Shown one piece after another: positions 26,496 through 34,248 of a stretch of 35,025 nucleotides of DNA; positions within the stretch are counted from its first letter, which is position 1; each line of letters starts with the position of its first letter. The notes below the pieces were generated by a model. That model ran no database searches. It saw only the letters and a program-made list of their open reading frames with translations, and was not told the DNA's origin. This DNA is from Gammaproteobacteria bacterium 42_54_T18. GTDB taxonomy: Bacteria > Pseudomonadota > Gammaproteobacteria > Pseudomonadales > Ketobacteraceae. The position numbers and the translations under genes are program-made. Location: positions 1 to 35,025 of the forward strand of contig MAAL01000143.1 of the NCBI GenBank assembly GCA_002163245.1, read 5' to 3'.

Positions 26496-27233
26496 TCACC
26501 AGCTCAGGAGTGATATCACATCATAGCCATTGTCATAAACACACTCCGTCACGGGGTGCCCTTTAGCCGATCTTGGATCTATCCATTTTGTGTCGCTAAT
26601 ACGTAGGCTATTTGACTCGACAAAAGACTGCTCAATATCTGAGATGGATTGGAGTGGCCAAATGAATTCTGATAGTGAAGAGCTTCGATTAAACCAACGT
26701 CTTGTTCCGTTATGACTCCATAGCGCTACCATGGCTGGTTTTTTCGTTATTTCGATGAGCCGCCCAGCCGAACTAACCAGAGACGTATTGTATGTACCAG
26801 CGATATACCTCACCGTATCCATATTCACTGGCATATCAGACAAATCTGCCATCATAAAATCGGGCATCATGAGATGACTTGCAAACACATTCGCCCTGGC
26901 TTCTCTTGTTTGACGAGCCGACATGCCTTTCGCATTTTGTTTTTGATTAATATCGCCGGTACTGCACTCAATGCTTAAATTTTTTCCTCGGTCATTCATC
27001 CAATGACCGATTTCGTGAGCAAGTGAAAAACGCTGTCGGGATTCTATTGTGTCGCTATTGACGGTGATCACGGCTTTATTGCTTGAACCAAAAATATTCG
27101 CCTCGTATCCCTGAAGAGGTTCGTAAATTACTTCCGCATTTAATGTGAAAGCTATAAAATCTAAATCGATCTCTTGGGGTTGCGATATTCCAATATCTCT
27201 CAAAACTGAGGTTGGTGACTTTACCCAGGCCAT
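26496..27233 (-). CDS. ImmA/IrrE-family metallo-endopeptidase
   Basis: This 245-residue cytosolic zinc peptidase has the motif HEIGH at 73-77 and a third zinc ligand E111 in REARANVFASHLMMP, the classic ImmA/IrrE (DUF955) core. Such proteases cleave repressors, for example ImmR of ICEBs1 or DdrO, to release DNA-damage or mobile-element responses. The N-terminal part (about 1-60) is the usual beta-rich lead-in; the C-terminal part (about 140-245) resembles the GAF-like sensor extension of IrrE only loosely. The start ATG at 27233 overlaps the upstream stop by one base (TAATG) and has AAAGG at good spacing. It is the last gene of a three-gene operon with the sigma-like gene, so its target may be one of those proteins or the MBL/E1 module. 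Confidence 0.88.
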   Translation of the reverse strand: MAWVKSPTSVLRDIGISQPQEIDLDFIAFTLNAEVIYEPLQGYEANIFGSSNKAVITVNSDTIESRQRFSLAHEIGHWMNDRGKNLSIECSTGDINQKQNAKGMSARQTREARANVFASHLMMPDFMMADLSDMPVNMDTVRYIAGTYNTSLVSSAGRLIEITKKPAMVALWSHNGTRRWFNRSSSLSEFIWPLQSISDIEQSFVESNSLRISDTKWIDPRSAKGHPVTECVYDNGYDVISLLSW

Positions 27234-27676
27234 TACGATTTACCTTTTGATTTATGGTCAATAAACCCAAGCATATACATGCGCATCCATATTTTTTTAA
27301 GCTCTTCATCATTGTCCTTCCCAGGCTCTTCCCCACGATGGGCCAATGTCCAACCTTTAGGCACAGTATCGCCACCGGAAGTGATCACGCCAACAATTTG
27401 ATGGAAAATCTGCTCAACTGAATTAGGTACCTCCCTTACGGCTCGATTGTATAGAGACTCCTTTTGTCGGTGTGCTTCATATTTGGCCCTGGCCTCGCTT
27501 AAACGGGCTTGCCTGTGGGTGGCGATGGTGTTGTGTGTAATAGAGTGGAACCGGACTACACGCTCATCTGAAGGTAAGTATTTCGAATCCGTTTCTACCA
27601 CTAACTGTTTTGGCGGAAGCTCTTGTGTCTCCTCAGCAATCAATTTATTGATGAAATCTAAAAGTTCAAAGCTCAC
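27233..27676 (-). CDS. Unknown 147-residue protein between sigma-like and ImmA/IrrE genes
   Basis: No family is recognised. The product is soluble, mostly charged and likely helical, with a central stretch rich in Arg/Ala/Glu (ATHRQARLSEARAKYEAHRQ) that could form a coiled coil, and a basic C-terminus. It lacks membrane helices, zinc motifs and a C-terminal GG, so it is not an obvious ubiquitin-like protein. The start is GTG at 27676, overlapping the sigma-like gene's stop by four bases (GTGA), with GGAGGG seven bases upstream, which indicates translational coupling. By position it could be an anti-sigma factor or the cleavage target of the ImmA/IrrE protease; that is inference. Confidence 0.6.
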   Translation of the reverse strand: MSFELLDFINKLIAEETQELPPKQLVVETDSKYLPSDERVVRFHSITHNTIATHRQARLSEARAKYEAHRQKESLYNRAVREVPNSVEQIFHQIVGVITSGGDTVPKGWTLAHRGEEPGKDNDEELKKIWMRMYMLGFIDHKSKGKS

Positions 27677-28248
27677 TGGCCGTCCCTCCAGTAGTCTATG
27701 CCGGTGGGATACATCTGGCGGGCATTGCGTTTTAACTTTTTCATTGCAGCTTGATAAGAATTCTCTGTTAGCTTACATATTTCTTTAATTTTAGACGCTT
27801 TAAAACTTTTAAGTTTATTAAAAATAATACACCGGATGTATGCGTCGTCTTCAAAAACATCCATCAGCTCACGAACGGCCTTGGAGATGACGTTTTCATC
27901 ATTCCGAAGGTCTGCGGTTAAATCCAGATCAGAAATATCATCGATATTCTCAATCGCTGTGGCTTGGGAAAGCCCGTCTTTCTTGCCTTTCACTTTGCTC
28001 CAAATCAAACTGCGAACAACATTACGGATGAAAGTGTGTCGTTTGACCCCCTTGGGCCATTGACGGTCTTCCTTGAGGATTTTGTCTAGAGCTAATTCAT
28101 AAAGATCCTCTGCCGTACAGCCCGCCCGGTGGGGGTTCAACTGCTCAAGAGAAAGAATCATTTTTCTGTAATCATCATCGCTGATATCGTCAAGAAGCTC
28201 TTCAACTTCACCGATACTGTAGTGCGTTTCGGGTTCATCTGACTCCAA
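27673..28248 (-). CDS. Sigma-70-like (ECF-like) transcription factor
   Basis: This protein of 191 residues has two parts that resemble sigma-70 domains. Residues about 40-90 (AEDLYELALDKILKEDRQW, then TFIRNVVRSLIWSKVKGKK) look like region 2, where the core polymerase and -10 contacts lie. Residues about 133-180 (IIFNKLKSFKASKIKEIC, then TENSYQAAMKKLKRNARQM) look like the helix-turn-helix of region 4. The Asp-rich linker (about 95-130) is typical of the ECF interdomain stretch. The match is by pattern and is not certain; a divergent DNA-binding protein is possible. The start is a TTG at 28248 with AAAGGA eight bases upstream. It heads the leftward operon, divergent from the MBL gene, and an inverted repeat lies between them. 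Confidence 0.55.
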   Translation of the reverse strand: MESDEPETHYSIGEVEELLDDISDDDYRKMILSLEQLNPHRAGCTAEDLYELALDKILKEDRQWPKGVKRHTFIRNVVRSLIWSKVKGKKDGLSQATAIENIDDISDLDLTADLRNDENVISKAVRELMDVFEDDAYIRCIIFNKLKSFKASKIKEICKLTENSYQAAMKKLKRNARQMYPTGIDYWRDGQ

Positions 28249-28269
28249 TTTATACGTCCTTTGTACTTG

Positions 28270-28329
28270 GGCTCCGAAATTTCACTTTTTTAGACATCGA
28301 AATGTCCAAATTTTCTCGATATTGGAGCC
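28270..28329. promoter_or_regulatory. Nested inverted repeat in the divergent promoter gap
   Basis: In the 158-bp gap between the sigma-like and MBL genes, outer arms GGCTCC (28270-28275) and GGAGCC (28324-28329) enclose AAATTT copies on both sides and an inner hairpin GACAT-CGAA-ATGTC (28293-28306). The concentric layout suits an operator or an RNA structure controlling both operons. The promoters themselves could not be placed with confidence. Confidence 0.45.
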
Positions 28330-28406
28330 TAGGGGTAAGCAGCCCACGTTTTGCCCGTCGTGAGCGGAAGATACTGACTATTTAAGACAGATTTAGAGAG
28401 ACAATA

Positions 28407-29624
28407 ATGCCAAAGAAATCAAAGATATACCACTTTCCCGTGGGGAATGGTGACATGACCCTCATAGAGATCGCCTCGAACGATAAACACTTCCGTATTT
28501 TGTGTGACATACACATCCGAGAGAGTAGTAATCGTAAAATCGAGGGATTTGATGAGGCCCGATGCGATGTTATTGCCAAATTACACGATATTATCCAGAC
28601 CGATGGGGATGATCGCCCCTACATTGATGTATTACTGTTAACCCACCCCGACGAAGACCACATTCGCGGGTTTGCCAAGTATTTCCATACGGGTAACCCT
28701 GGTGACTATAAAACTATCAGCAACGATGATGACTACGACAAAATCTTCATCCGTGAAATCTGGTCGTCACCGATCATCTTCAAGCGCAAACAGGCGAATC
28801 ATAGCTTGTGCGATGATGCAAAAGTTTTCAATAAAGAAGCCAAACGCCGCGTCAAACTTTACCGCGATAGCGGTTATATCGGCAGTGAAGGTAACCGTAT
28901 TCGGCTCATTGGCGAAGACCGTGACGGTAAAACAGATGACATCTTGAATATTGTTTATAAAAGAGGTTCATCAATTAACACTGTGAACGAAACCTACATT
29001 CAAGAACTTAATGTGATAGTACTTGGTCCGCTGGATGATGGCGATTTTCCTGAAGATGTCGATGCCGATAAAAACCGTTCGAGTATCGTCATGCGCTGGG
29101 GTATCGCTAGTCAGGGCCGTATAGTACCGACAAACTATTTATTGCTTGCTGGTGATGCCGACGTTCACTGCTGGGAAATACTGCATGACAAATACCAGTT
29201 TAATACGGCGATGCTTGAATACGATTTACTGATAGCGCCACATCACGTTTCTTGGCGCACTCTGTCCAAAGACAGCTACAGCGAGAGCGATGACCCAGAA
29301 GTTTGCGATAAAGCGATCTCAGCCTTAGGACGCGCAAGAGAAAGCGCCGTGATTATAGCCAGTAGCAACAAGATCCTGAATGATGACAATGATCCACCGA
29401 ACTACCAGGCCATGAAGGAATATAAAAGCATTTTGTCTGAGGTGGACGGTGAATTCAAAAGTTTAGCAACGCATAAACCTAACGGCAAAGAGTACCCCGA
29501 GGTGCTTGAGTATCGTTTAACTGTCAATGGCCTTCAGGAAGAAGACGGTAGTGATAAAACCGATGCAACAAAGACTGCTGTGGGCATGGCCAGGGTGACG
29601 ACAATTCAGATACCGCATGGGTAA
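28407..29624 (+). CDS. ComEC-type metallo-beta-lactamase-fold hydrolase of the island
   Basis: This 405-residue soluble protein has the MBL fold in its ComEC/Rec2-like form. It opens with FPVGNGDMTLIE (the VGqGD-type strand), then the metal motif H80-P-D82-E-D84-H85 (THPDEDH, where Asp replaces the second His of HxHxDH). AGDADVHCWEIL at 248-259 follows with D250, and LLIAPHHVSW at 274-283 gives H279 and H280. ComEC MBL domains are nucleases or phosphodiesterases, so a nucleic-acid or nucleotide substrate is likely but not shown. No membrane helices. It ends in ...TTIQIPHG: a C-terminal glycine, worth noting next to an E1-E2 enzyme. The start ATG at 28407 follows AGAGAGA; the end overlaps the next gene by eight bases. 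Confidence 0.85.
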   Translation: MPKKSKIYHFPVGNGDMTLIEIASNDKHFRILCDIHIRESSNRKIEGFDEARCDVIAKLHDIIQTDGDDRPYIDVLLLTHPDEDHIRGFAKYFHTGNPGDYKTISNDDDYDKIFIREIWSSPIIFKRKQANHSLCDDAKVFNKEAKRRVKLYRDSGYIGSEGNRIRLIGEDRDGKTDDILNIVYKRGSSINTVNETYIQELNVIVLGPLDDGDFPEDVDADKNRSSIVMRWGIASQGRIVPTNYLLLAGDADVHCWEILHDKYQFNTAMLEYDLLIAPHHVSWRTLSKDSYSESDDPEVCDKAISALGRARESAVIIASSNKILNDDNDPPNYQAMKEYKSILSEVDGEFKSLATHKPNGKEYPEVLEYRLTVNGLQEEDGSDKTDATKTAVGMARVTTIQIPHG

Positions 29625-31824
29625 TAGACAATTTATGAACGAAGTACTTAAAGAGCTATTACGTTATCCAGCGATAGTTGATGCAAAGATTGTTGAAAAT
29701 CTGGATAGCGCCTGGACGAGTATCGAGACCACCTGGTTCACTATTTTACCAAACAAGTATAAGGCGAAAGGGGTGTCGTCTACCGGCGTTCGGGATGAAG
29801 AAGCGGTTATACTGAGCTTCCCGCCCAGCTATCCTACGCATCCACCCAGCATAGGGTTGAGAACGGACTTCCCTATTAACCTTCCACACATTAACCCTCA
29901 TCAAGAAGGCGAGGAGGTGCCACCATGCGTATCTGAGATACCATTAAGTGAGTTGTTACACAGCTTAGGCTTATTTGGCATTCTAAGCGCCATTGAAGGT
30001 TGGTTAAAGAATGCAGTTAGTAATGAACTGCATGATCCTATACAGGGTTGGGAACCCATTCGAAGAACAGACTCTAACGGAATTTTAATTGTTGATGCAT
30101 TCGATCTGCGACAACAAATTACTAAGGCCAATAATAACATTAACTACTTTCGTGTGCTGTATACCAAGATGCAAAGCGGATTTAGCTTTGGAGGAATGCG
30201 TGGTAAATTCGTAGGTTCTGATAATAATAGTCTTAGAAGAATTAGGGTTGCACACAACCCTTCGGATAGCTTTAACCTGACACCTGGCATCCTCGTCGCC
30301 AATCAAAAAGCGTGTGATGTGTATCAAGCTGAGAAGGTAAGCACATTCGAAGAGTTAATAACGTTCGCAAATTATTTTGAGTTGGGCGATATGCTCAAAG
30401 CACGTTACAAATATCTAACGAAGAAAATCGTTAGTAGTAACCACAATCATCACAAAAATATCGTTAATGATTTCTTTGTCGTTCTCGCGATAAAACGCCC
30501 ATACCCTATTATAGGTGTAGACGGTGATCTTGAATTGTTGGCATATCGCGTTGAAGCCTCAATTAGTAAAGCAGGAAAACTCCAACACGACAGTCGCTGC
30601 TACCCGGTCATAGTACAAGACATTTGTACGCCAGAAATGCTGAAAGCGGTGTCGGGAACAAAGGCGCTCCCCGGAGCAATGATCACCGCAATTGGGTGTG
30701 GCAGTCTGGGCGCAAAGTTGACCTCGCATCTAGCCAAAACAGGTAGTTATGGCTTTCAGTTGATCGATAATGACTATTTCTCGATGCACAACAATGCACG
30801 CCAGGCGATAATTGAAACAGACATCACCAAGCTATATCAATCTAAGGCAGAGCTTTTAGATGCTGAATTCAAAAAGCTGGGTATCCGAAGTAATGCTTTA
30901 TCTTGTGATGTGAGACTACTTGATCCCAAGAAGAATTTTTACGCTAAACAAGGATCAGGATTCATATTGGATAGCACTGCGTCGTTAGCCGTACGTCATT
31001 TTCTATCACATGATGTGACCGACTTGCCAGCAACATTAATTCATACTTATCTACTCAATAGGTCGAGGCTTGGTGTAACTGTTATTGAAGGCAGTGACCG
31101 TAACCCAAGAATCGACGACATTAATGCGTATATCTATCAGTTGGGTTTAGATGATGACCATTATCACCGGGCTATTTATCGATATGACGGACCGCAATCC
31201 ATGCATTTTGGTGATGGCTGTGGCTCGTTCACCACACAAATGACAGACATGGACATTGCTATACCCGCCGCAAGTATGGCCGCAAATCTGAATAAGATTA
31301 TTAACAATCCAAATCATGAGAACGGTCTTGGGCAGCTTTTATTAACCAATGTTGCCGACGATTACAGTGTGTCAGTAAATACTTTATTACTTGCGGAAAC
31401 AAAGATATTCCCTTCCAACAATACCTATCTATGGGAGGTAAGAGTGCTTGGAAATGTAGCTAAAGGCATTGAGCAAGGTGCGGATGAATATCGTACTTTT
31501 GAAAACGGCGGCATATTAATAGGTCAATTCGATTGGTTTTCAAAAACCCTGTATGTGACAGGTCTAATGGAGGCGCCAGAAGATACCGAACGTAGTGCTA
31601 CACGATTTGTTTTAGGCACAAAAGGCGCGAAGAAAGCGCTGACCGAAGTCGCTCAACGATCTGGGGGAAAGCTCTCTTTCATTGGCACATGGCATAGCCA
31701 TCCCAATGGCGAACCACCATCAAAACTAGATAAAGGCACATTGCATAAGCTGCAGGAAGATACTAAATTGCCTGTCGTTATGCTTGTACAAACAGGAGGG
31801 CGTTTACAACGCATCGTAGAATGA
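29617..31824 (+). CDS. E2-E1(ThiF)-JAB tripartite ubiquitin-conjugation-like protein
   Basis: This 735-residue protein fuses three domains of ubiquitin-like pathways. E2-like (about 1-140): YPTHPP at 72-77, HIN at 91-93 where E2s have HPN, and candidate catalytic C104 (VPPCVSE). E1/ThiF-like (about 340-590): glycine loop AIGCGSLGAK at 358-367, D384 and the ND...NNAR set (385-395), and D452 (ILDSTA). C535 in GDGCGSF is a possible thioester cysteine. JAB/JAMM (about 615-735): E629, H693-S-H695, S702 and D705 (HSHPNGEPPSKLD), a complete zinc isopeptidase site. The 140-340 segment is unassigned. CBASS Cap2 (E1-E2) and Cap3 (JAB) do conjugation and deconjugation from two genes; here they are one chain. 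The start ATG at 29617 overlaps the MBL stop; ATG at 29635 is an alternative. Confidence 0.87.
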   Translation: MGNRQFMNEVLKELLRYPAIVDAKIVENLDSAWTSIETTWFTILPNKYKAKGVSSTGVRDEEAVILSFPPSYPTHPPSIGLRTDFPINLPHINPHQEGEEVPPCVSEIPLSELLHSLGLFGILSAIEGWLKNAVSNELHDPIQGWEPIRRTDSNGILIVDAFDLRQQITKANNNINYFRVLYTKMQSGFSFGGMRGKFVGSDNNSLRRIRVAHNPSDSFNLTPGILVANQKACDVYQAEKVSTFEELITFANYFELGDMLKARYKYLTKKIVSSNHNHHKNIVNDFFVVLAIKRPYPIIGVDGDLELLAYRVEASISKAGKLQHDSRCYPVIVQDICTPEMLKAVSGTKALPGAMITAIGCGSLGAKLTSHLAKTGSYGFQLIDNDYFSMHNNARQAIIETDITKLYQSKAELLDAEFKKLGIRSNALSCDVRLLDPKKNFYAKQGSGFILDSTASLAVRHFLSHDVTDLPATLIHTYLLNRSRLGVTVIEGSDRNPRIDDINAYIYQLGLDDDHYHRAIYRYDGPQSMHFGDGCGSFTTQMTDMDIAIPAASMAANLNKIINNPNHENGLGQLLLTNVADDYSVSVNTLLLAETKIFPSNNTYLWEVRVLGNVAKGIEQGADEYRTFENGGILIGQFDWFSKTLYVTGLMEAPEDTERSATRFVLGTKGAKKALTEVAQRSGGKLSFIGTWHSHPNGEPPSKLDKGTLHKLQEDTKLPVVMLVQTGGRLQRIVE

Positions 31825-32315
31825 ATGATATTATCGATAAGCTATCCAGCTACAACTTATTTAATTATCTATTGCCGGGCGTAGTTTTTGTTTTTTTGGC
31901 TGAGGCGTTCACCGGCATCACTATTAGTCACGATGAAGTTGTCGTGATGGCTTTTATTTACTACTTCATCGGATTGGTGATCAGTCGTATTGGTTCGGTA
32001 TGTATTGAACCAATCTTAAAGAAAATTACAGAACATGCCCCTTACGAAGATTATGTTAAAGCGTCAAAAGCGGATGAAACAATTCCGACATTCTCTGAAC
32101 AAAACAATATGTATCGCACCATCATATCAATGTTATTTTGTTTGATGCTGATGTTTTTTTACGACTCACATCTATCCAAAATAACGACTGTGCCGGGGTC
32201 AATACAATACATCGTAGTGGGAATGCTGCTAGTGCTGTTTGTCTTATCGTATCGAAAGCAAACCATGTACATCCGCAAGCGCATACAATCGAATTGCGAT
32301 AACTCGCAAGCATGA
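31821..32315 (+). CDS. Four-helix membrane protein coupled to the E2-E1-JAB gene
   Basis: This 164-residue protein has about four predicted membrane helices (about 14-32, 38-58, 100-115, 125-143) and a cytoplasmic loop between the second and third. The N-terminus IDKLSSYNLFNYLLPGVVFVF is a pattern I associate with small membrane proteins of bacterial islands, but I cannot name a family. Its ATG overlaps the previous stop by four bases (ATGA), which implies translational coupling and a functional link to the conjugation enzyme. By analogy with other bacterial immune modules, it could be the membrane-disrupting effector or an anchor. This is inference. Confidence 0.65.
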   Translation: MNDIIDKLSSYNLFNYLLPGVVFVFLAEAFTGITISHDEVVVMAFIYYFIGLVISRIGSVCIEPILKKITEHAPYEDYVKASKADETIPTFSEQNNMYRTIISMLFCLMLMFFYDSHLSKITTVPGSIQYIVVGMLLVLFVLSYRKQTMYIRKRIQSNCDNSQA

Positions 32316-32344
32316 TTGTTATTTTGGTCTGATATTAGAATCTG

Positions 32345-32452
32345 ATGACATACCTAATCATTGACTTTAAGGGATACATCAATCCTAACAATGCGGCGGA
32401 TATCATCGGTTTGTTGCAAACAACTACACATATTAACAATATGGTTGAGTGA
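32345..32452 (+). CDS. Possible 35-residue peptide or gene remnant
   Basis: A short frame ATG...TGA encodes MTYLIIDFKGYINPNNAADI and a further 15 residues, ending VE. It lies between two membrane-protein genes and ends three bases before the next start (32456). The ribosome binding site is weak. It may be a leader whose translation is coupled to the next gene, or simply spacer. Confidence 0.25.
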   Translation: MTYLIIDFKGYINPNNAADIIGLLQTTTHINNMVE

Positions 32453-32455
32453 GAA

Positions 32456-33016
32456 ATGGAAAGCAATATGAATAACCTAGAAAATGATAGGGTTGATAAT
32501 TATATTTCAGTTTTGAATCAGTCAATGAAATGGTGTTTATCATTAGCACTATTGGGCTTTATTGCATCACTTCTTAACGATAAGGGTATCAAGATTGGTG
32601 ACTATACTTTTTCTAAGGAGGTTACGTGCATGTTAATTGGGTTGTTGCATTTAGCTGTCAGTTACCAGCAAAATAAAATGGCTAGTTTCTTTCTGGCATC
32701 TATAAATGGGCCTTCTAAAAGGGCCATGTTGCTTTCCATGCGGACGCACCCGGCATTTTTTAATCCTTTTTATGAAGTTAAAGAAGGCATTGAGTATTGG
32801 CATTCACAGATTAGCGCCTTGATTTTACCTATTGCAAACATGGCATTGCTAAGCTTCGTATTATACCTCTATTCTGAGAGCACATTGCCATATCTATTAA
32901 ATACAATACCAGATCCTGGTATAGACCTAATATTTCCTGGGTTTATGATGTTGTTAGGTGCCATTGTTTTACTCATGCGAGATTCAAGTAAAAAATACGT
33001 TGTACTTCTTGAGTAA
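32456..33016 (+). CDS. Four-helix membrane protein, function unknown
   Basis: This 186-residue protein has predicted helices at about 26-43, 57-75, 118-141 and 157-178 and a cytoplasmic hydrophilic loop (about 78-115, with GPSKRAMLLSMRTHPAFFNP). No catalytic motif is seen. Its frame continues without a stop for 51 more codons beyond the TAA at 33014-33016, and that stretch encodes another likely helix (see findings), so the C-terminus may have been shortened by a nonsense change. It follows the island's conjugation operon after a 140-bp gap; membership of that transcript is uncertain. Confidence 0.55.
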   Translation: MESNMNNLENDRVDNYISVLNQSMKWCLSLALLGFIASLLNDKGIKIGDYTFSKEVTCMLIGLLHLAVSYQQNKMASFFLASINGPSKRAMLLSMRTHPAFFNPFYEVKEGIEYWHSQISALILPIANMALLSFVLYLYSESTLPYLLNTIPDPGIDLIFPGFMMLLGAIVLLMRDSSKKYVVLLE

Positions 33017-33237
33017 TGTTCCTGGAGCAAAGCGCTTGGAAAAAACAAAGTTAAATTTTATCTGATCACTGTCAAGGGATGGTTTGTTTTAAATATACTT
33101 GTTCTATTGGTCAATGTTGGATTTGTAATGGTAGAGGCGAATTGGAATCACATATTTAAACTGACACCGTAAACACACGTCACAGCTATTCTAGCCCCTA
33201 ATTATTTTTCTCAAACAGGTATTATACAAGATAAATT

Positions 33238-34023
33238 ATGATTATAGTTCATAGAATAATATTCCTTAGTCTTATGCTGACTTGTTTTATATGGTCAGAT
33301 ATAGCTCTTAAAGTTAATTATTTAAGCTTGCTCTTTAGCTTTGATCTGAATAGCCAACTGGAATTGCTGAAGTTCACCTATATTTCGGGAGCTGCGGTTG
33401 GTTTTTGGTTTTTTTTCTTTGTGGAAATAATGGATACAATTTACTCAGCTCTAGGAAAGAACGGGTCGTTTTTCAAGAATTTTTTTATATCCATAAAAAA
33501 TGACTTGGTTGTTGGGTTTATGTCACCTTTTGTGTTGCTGGCTATATATTTAACAGATGGTAGTCCTTACATTTTCACTGGAATAGATATTGGGGGCGCG
33601 GGAATAGGCTTTATAATAATGGCTTTTATTAGATTAAATGGTGCCAGAAAAATGAAAATAGCAGGTAAAAGAATTAACCTTTATCCTCTGATTATAATTT
33701 TCGTTATTATGGCTTTATACTCATATTCTGGCTTTGTTGTGCTACAGAGGAACTCATCAGGTAGCTATGATTCGTATCAGTCATTATGGTTTCAAATAAC
33801 GATATTTTTTGGTTCCTTTTATTTTTATATGACAGCAAGTTATGTAAGCCATTTTGTATCTAAAGGAAAATTTGGTGTTTCTGATTTCAAAATGTACTTC
33901 ATGAGAGATGTTATGAAACTCGATAAATTTTTCAATGATGAGTTGATTGAAGCCATTCAAAAAGCGAACAAAGAAATGGAACGGTCTAAATCAATATCTT
34001 CCTCTAAGAAAAGAAAGCGTTAG
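33238..34023 (+). CDS. Multi-pass membrane protein with basic cytoplasmic tail, function unknown
   Basis: This 261-residue protein has about six hydrophobic segments (about 4-22, 47-68, 90-108, 117-134, 149-168, 184-207) and a cytoplasmic C-terminal tail of charged helix plus SSSKKRKR. The gene is clearly more AT-rich than the chromosomal genes to its left, and codon choice leans to A/T third positions, which suggests foreign origin. There is no recognisable family or catalytic motif. The 221-bp gap before it (33017-33237) has no clear terminator, so it could be an independent cargo gene. The start ATG at 33238 has no strong ribosome binding site. Confidence 0.55.
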   Translation: MIIVHRIIFLSLMLTCFIWSDIALKVNYLSLLFSFDLNSQLELLKFTYISGAAVGFWFFFFVEIMDTIYSALGKNGSFFKNFFISIKNDLVVGFMSPFVLLAIYLTDGSPYIFTGIDIGGAGIGFIIMAFIRLNGARKMKIAGKRINLYPLIIIFVIMALYSYSGFVVLQRNSSGSYDSYQSLWFQITIFFGSFYFYMTASYVSHFVSKGKFGVSDFKMYFMRDVMKLDKFFNDELIEAIQKANKEMERSKSISSSKKRKR

Positions 34024-34248
34024 TACCTGAGATTATGAGCAAAAATCGGCAACGTTAATCGGTTTGATTTAAAATTCTGCTTTATATTAGAAGAATAGCG
34101 TTGCATCGACCGATTGAACTCACACTACAAAGCAGATATTCATCACAGGCGATCGAGCTTCCGCTTATGGCCGAAGAACGCTTTCGAAAGCTTTACAGCC
34201 ACTGTCCATTGGTGTCACCTCCCAATAGCTATAAATATTCCGACACGC

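Noticed and set aside
27076-27375. 99-codon minus-strand frame spanning the unknown protein/ImmA junction
   Set aside because: It lies out of frame over two well-supported coupled genes, so it is a shadow.
34049-34136. Three inverted pairs in order 1-2-3-1'-2'-3' (GCAACG/CGTTGC, AATCGGT/ACCGATT, TCTGCTTT/AAAGCAGA)
   Set aside because: The arms cannot fold together, 6-8 bp matches are near chance in 100 bp, and no attC consensus is present.
34180-34191. 12-bp palindrome GCTTTCGAAAGC
   Set aside because: Isolated, with no neighbouring gene start or repeat copy to give it a role.
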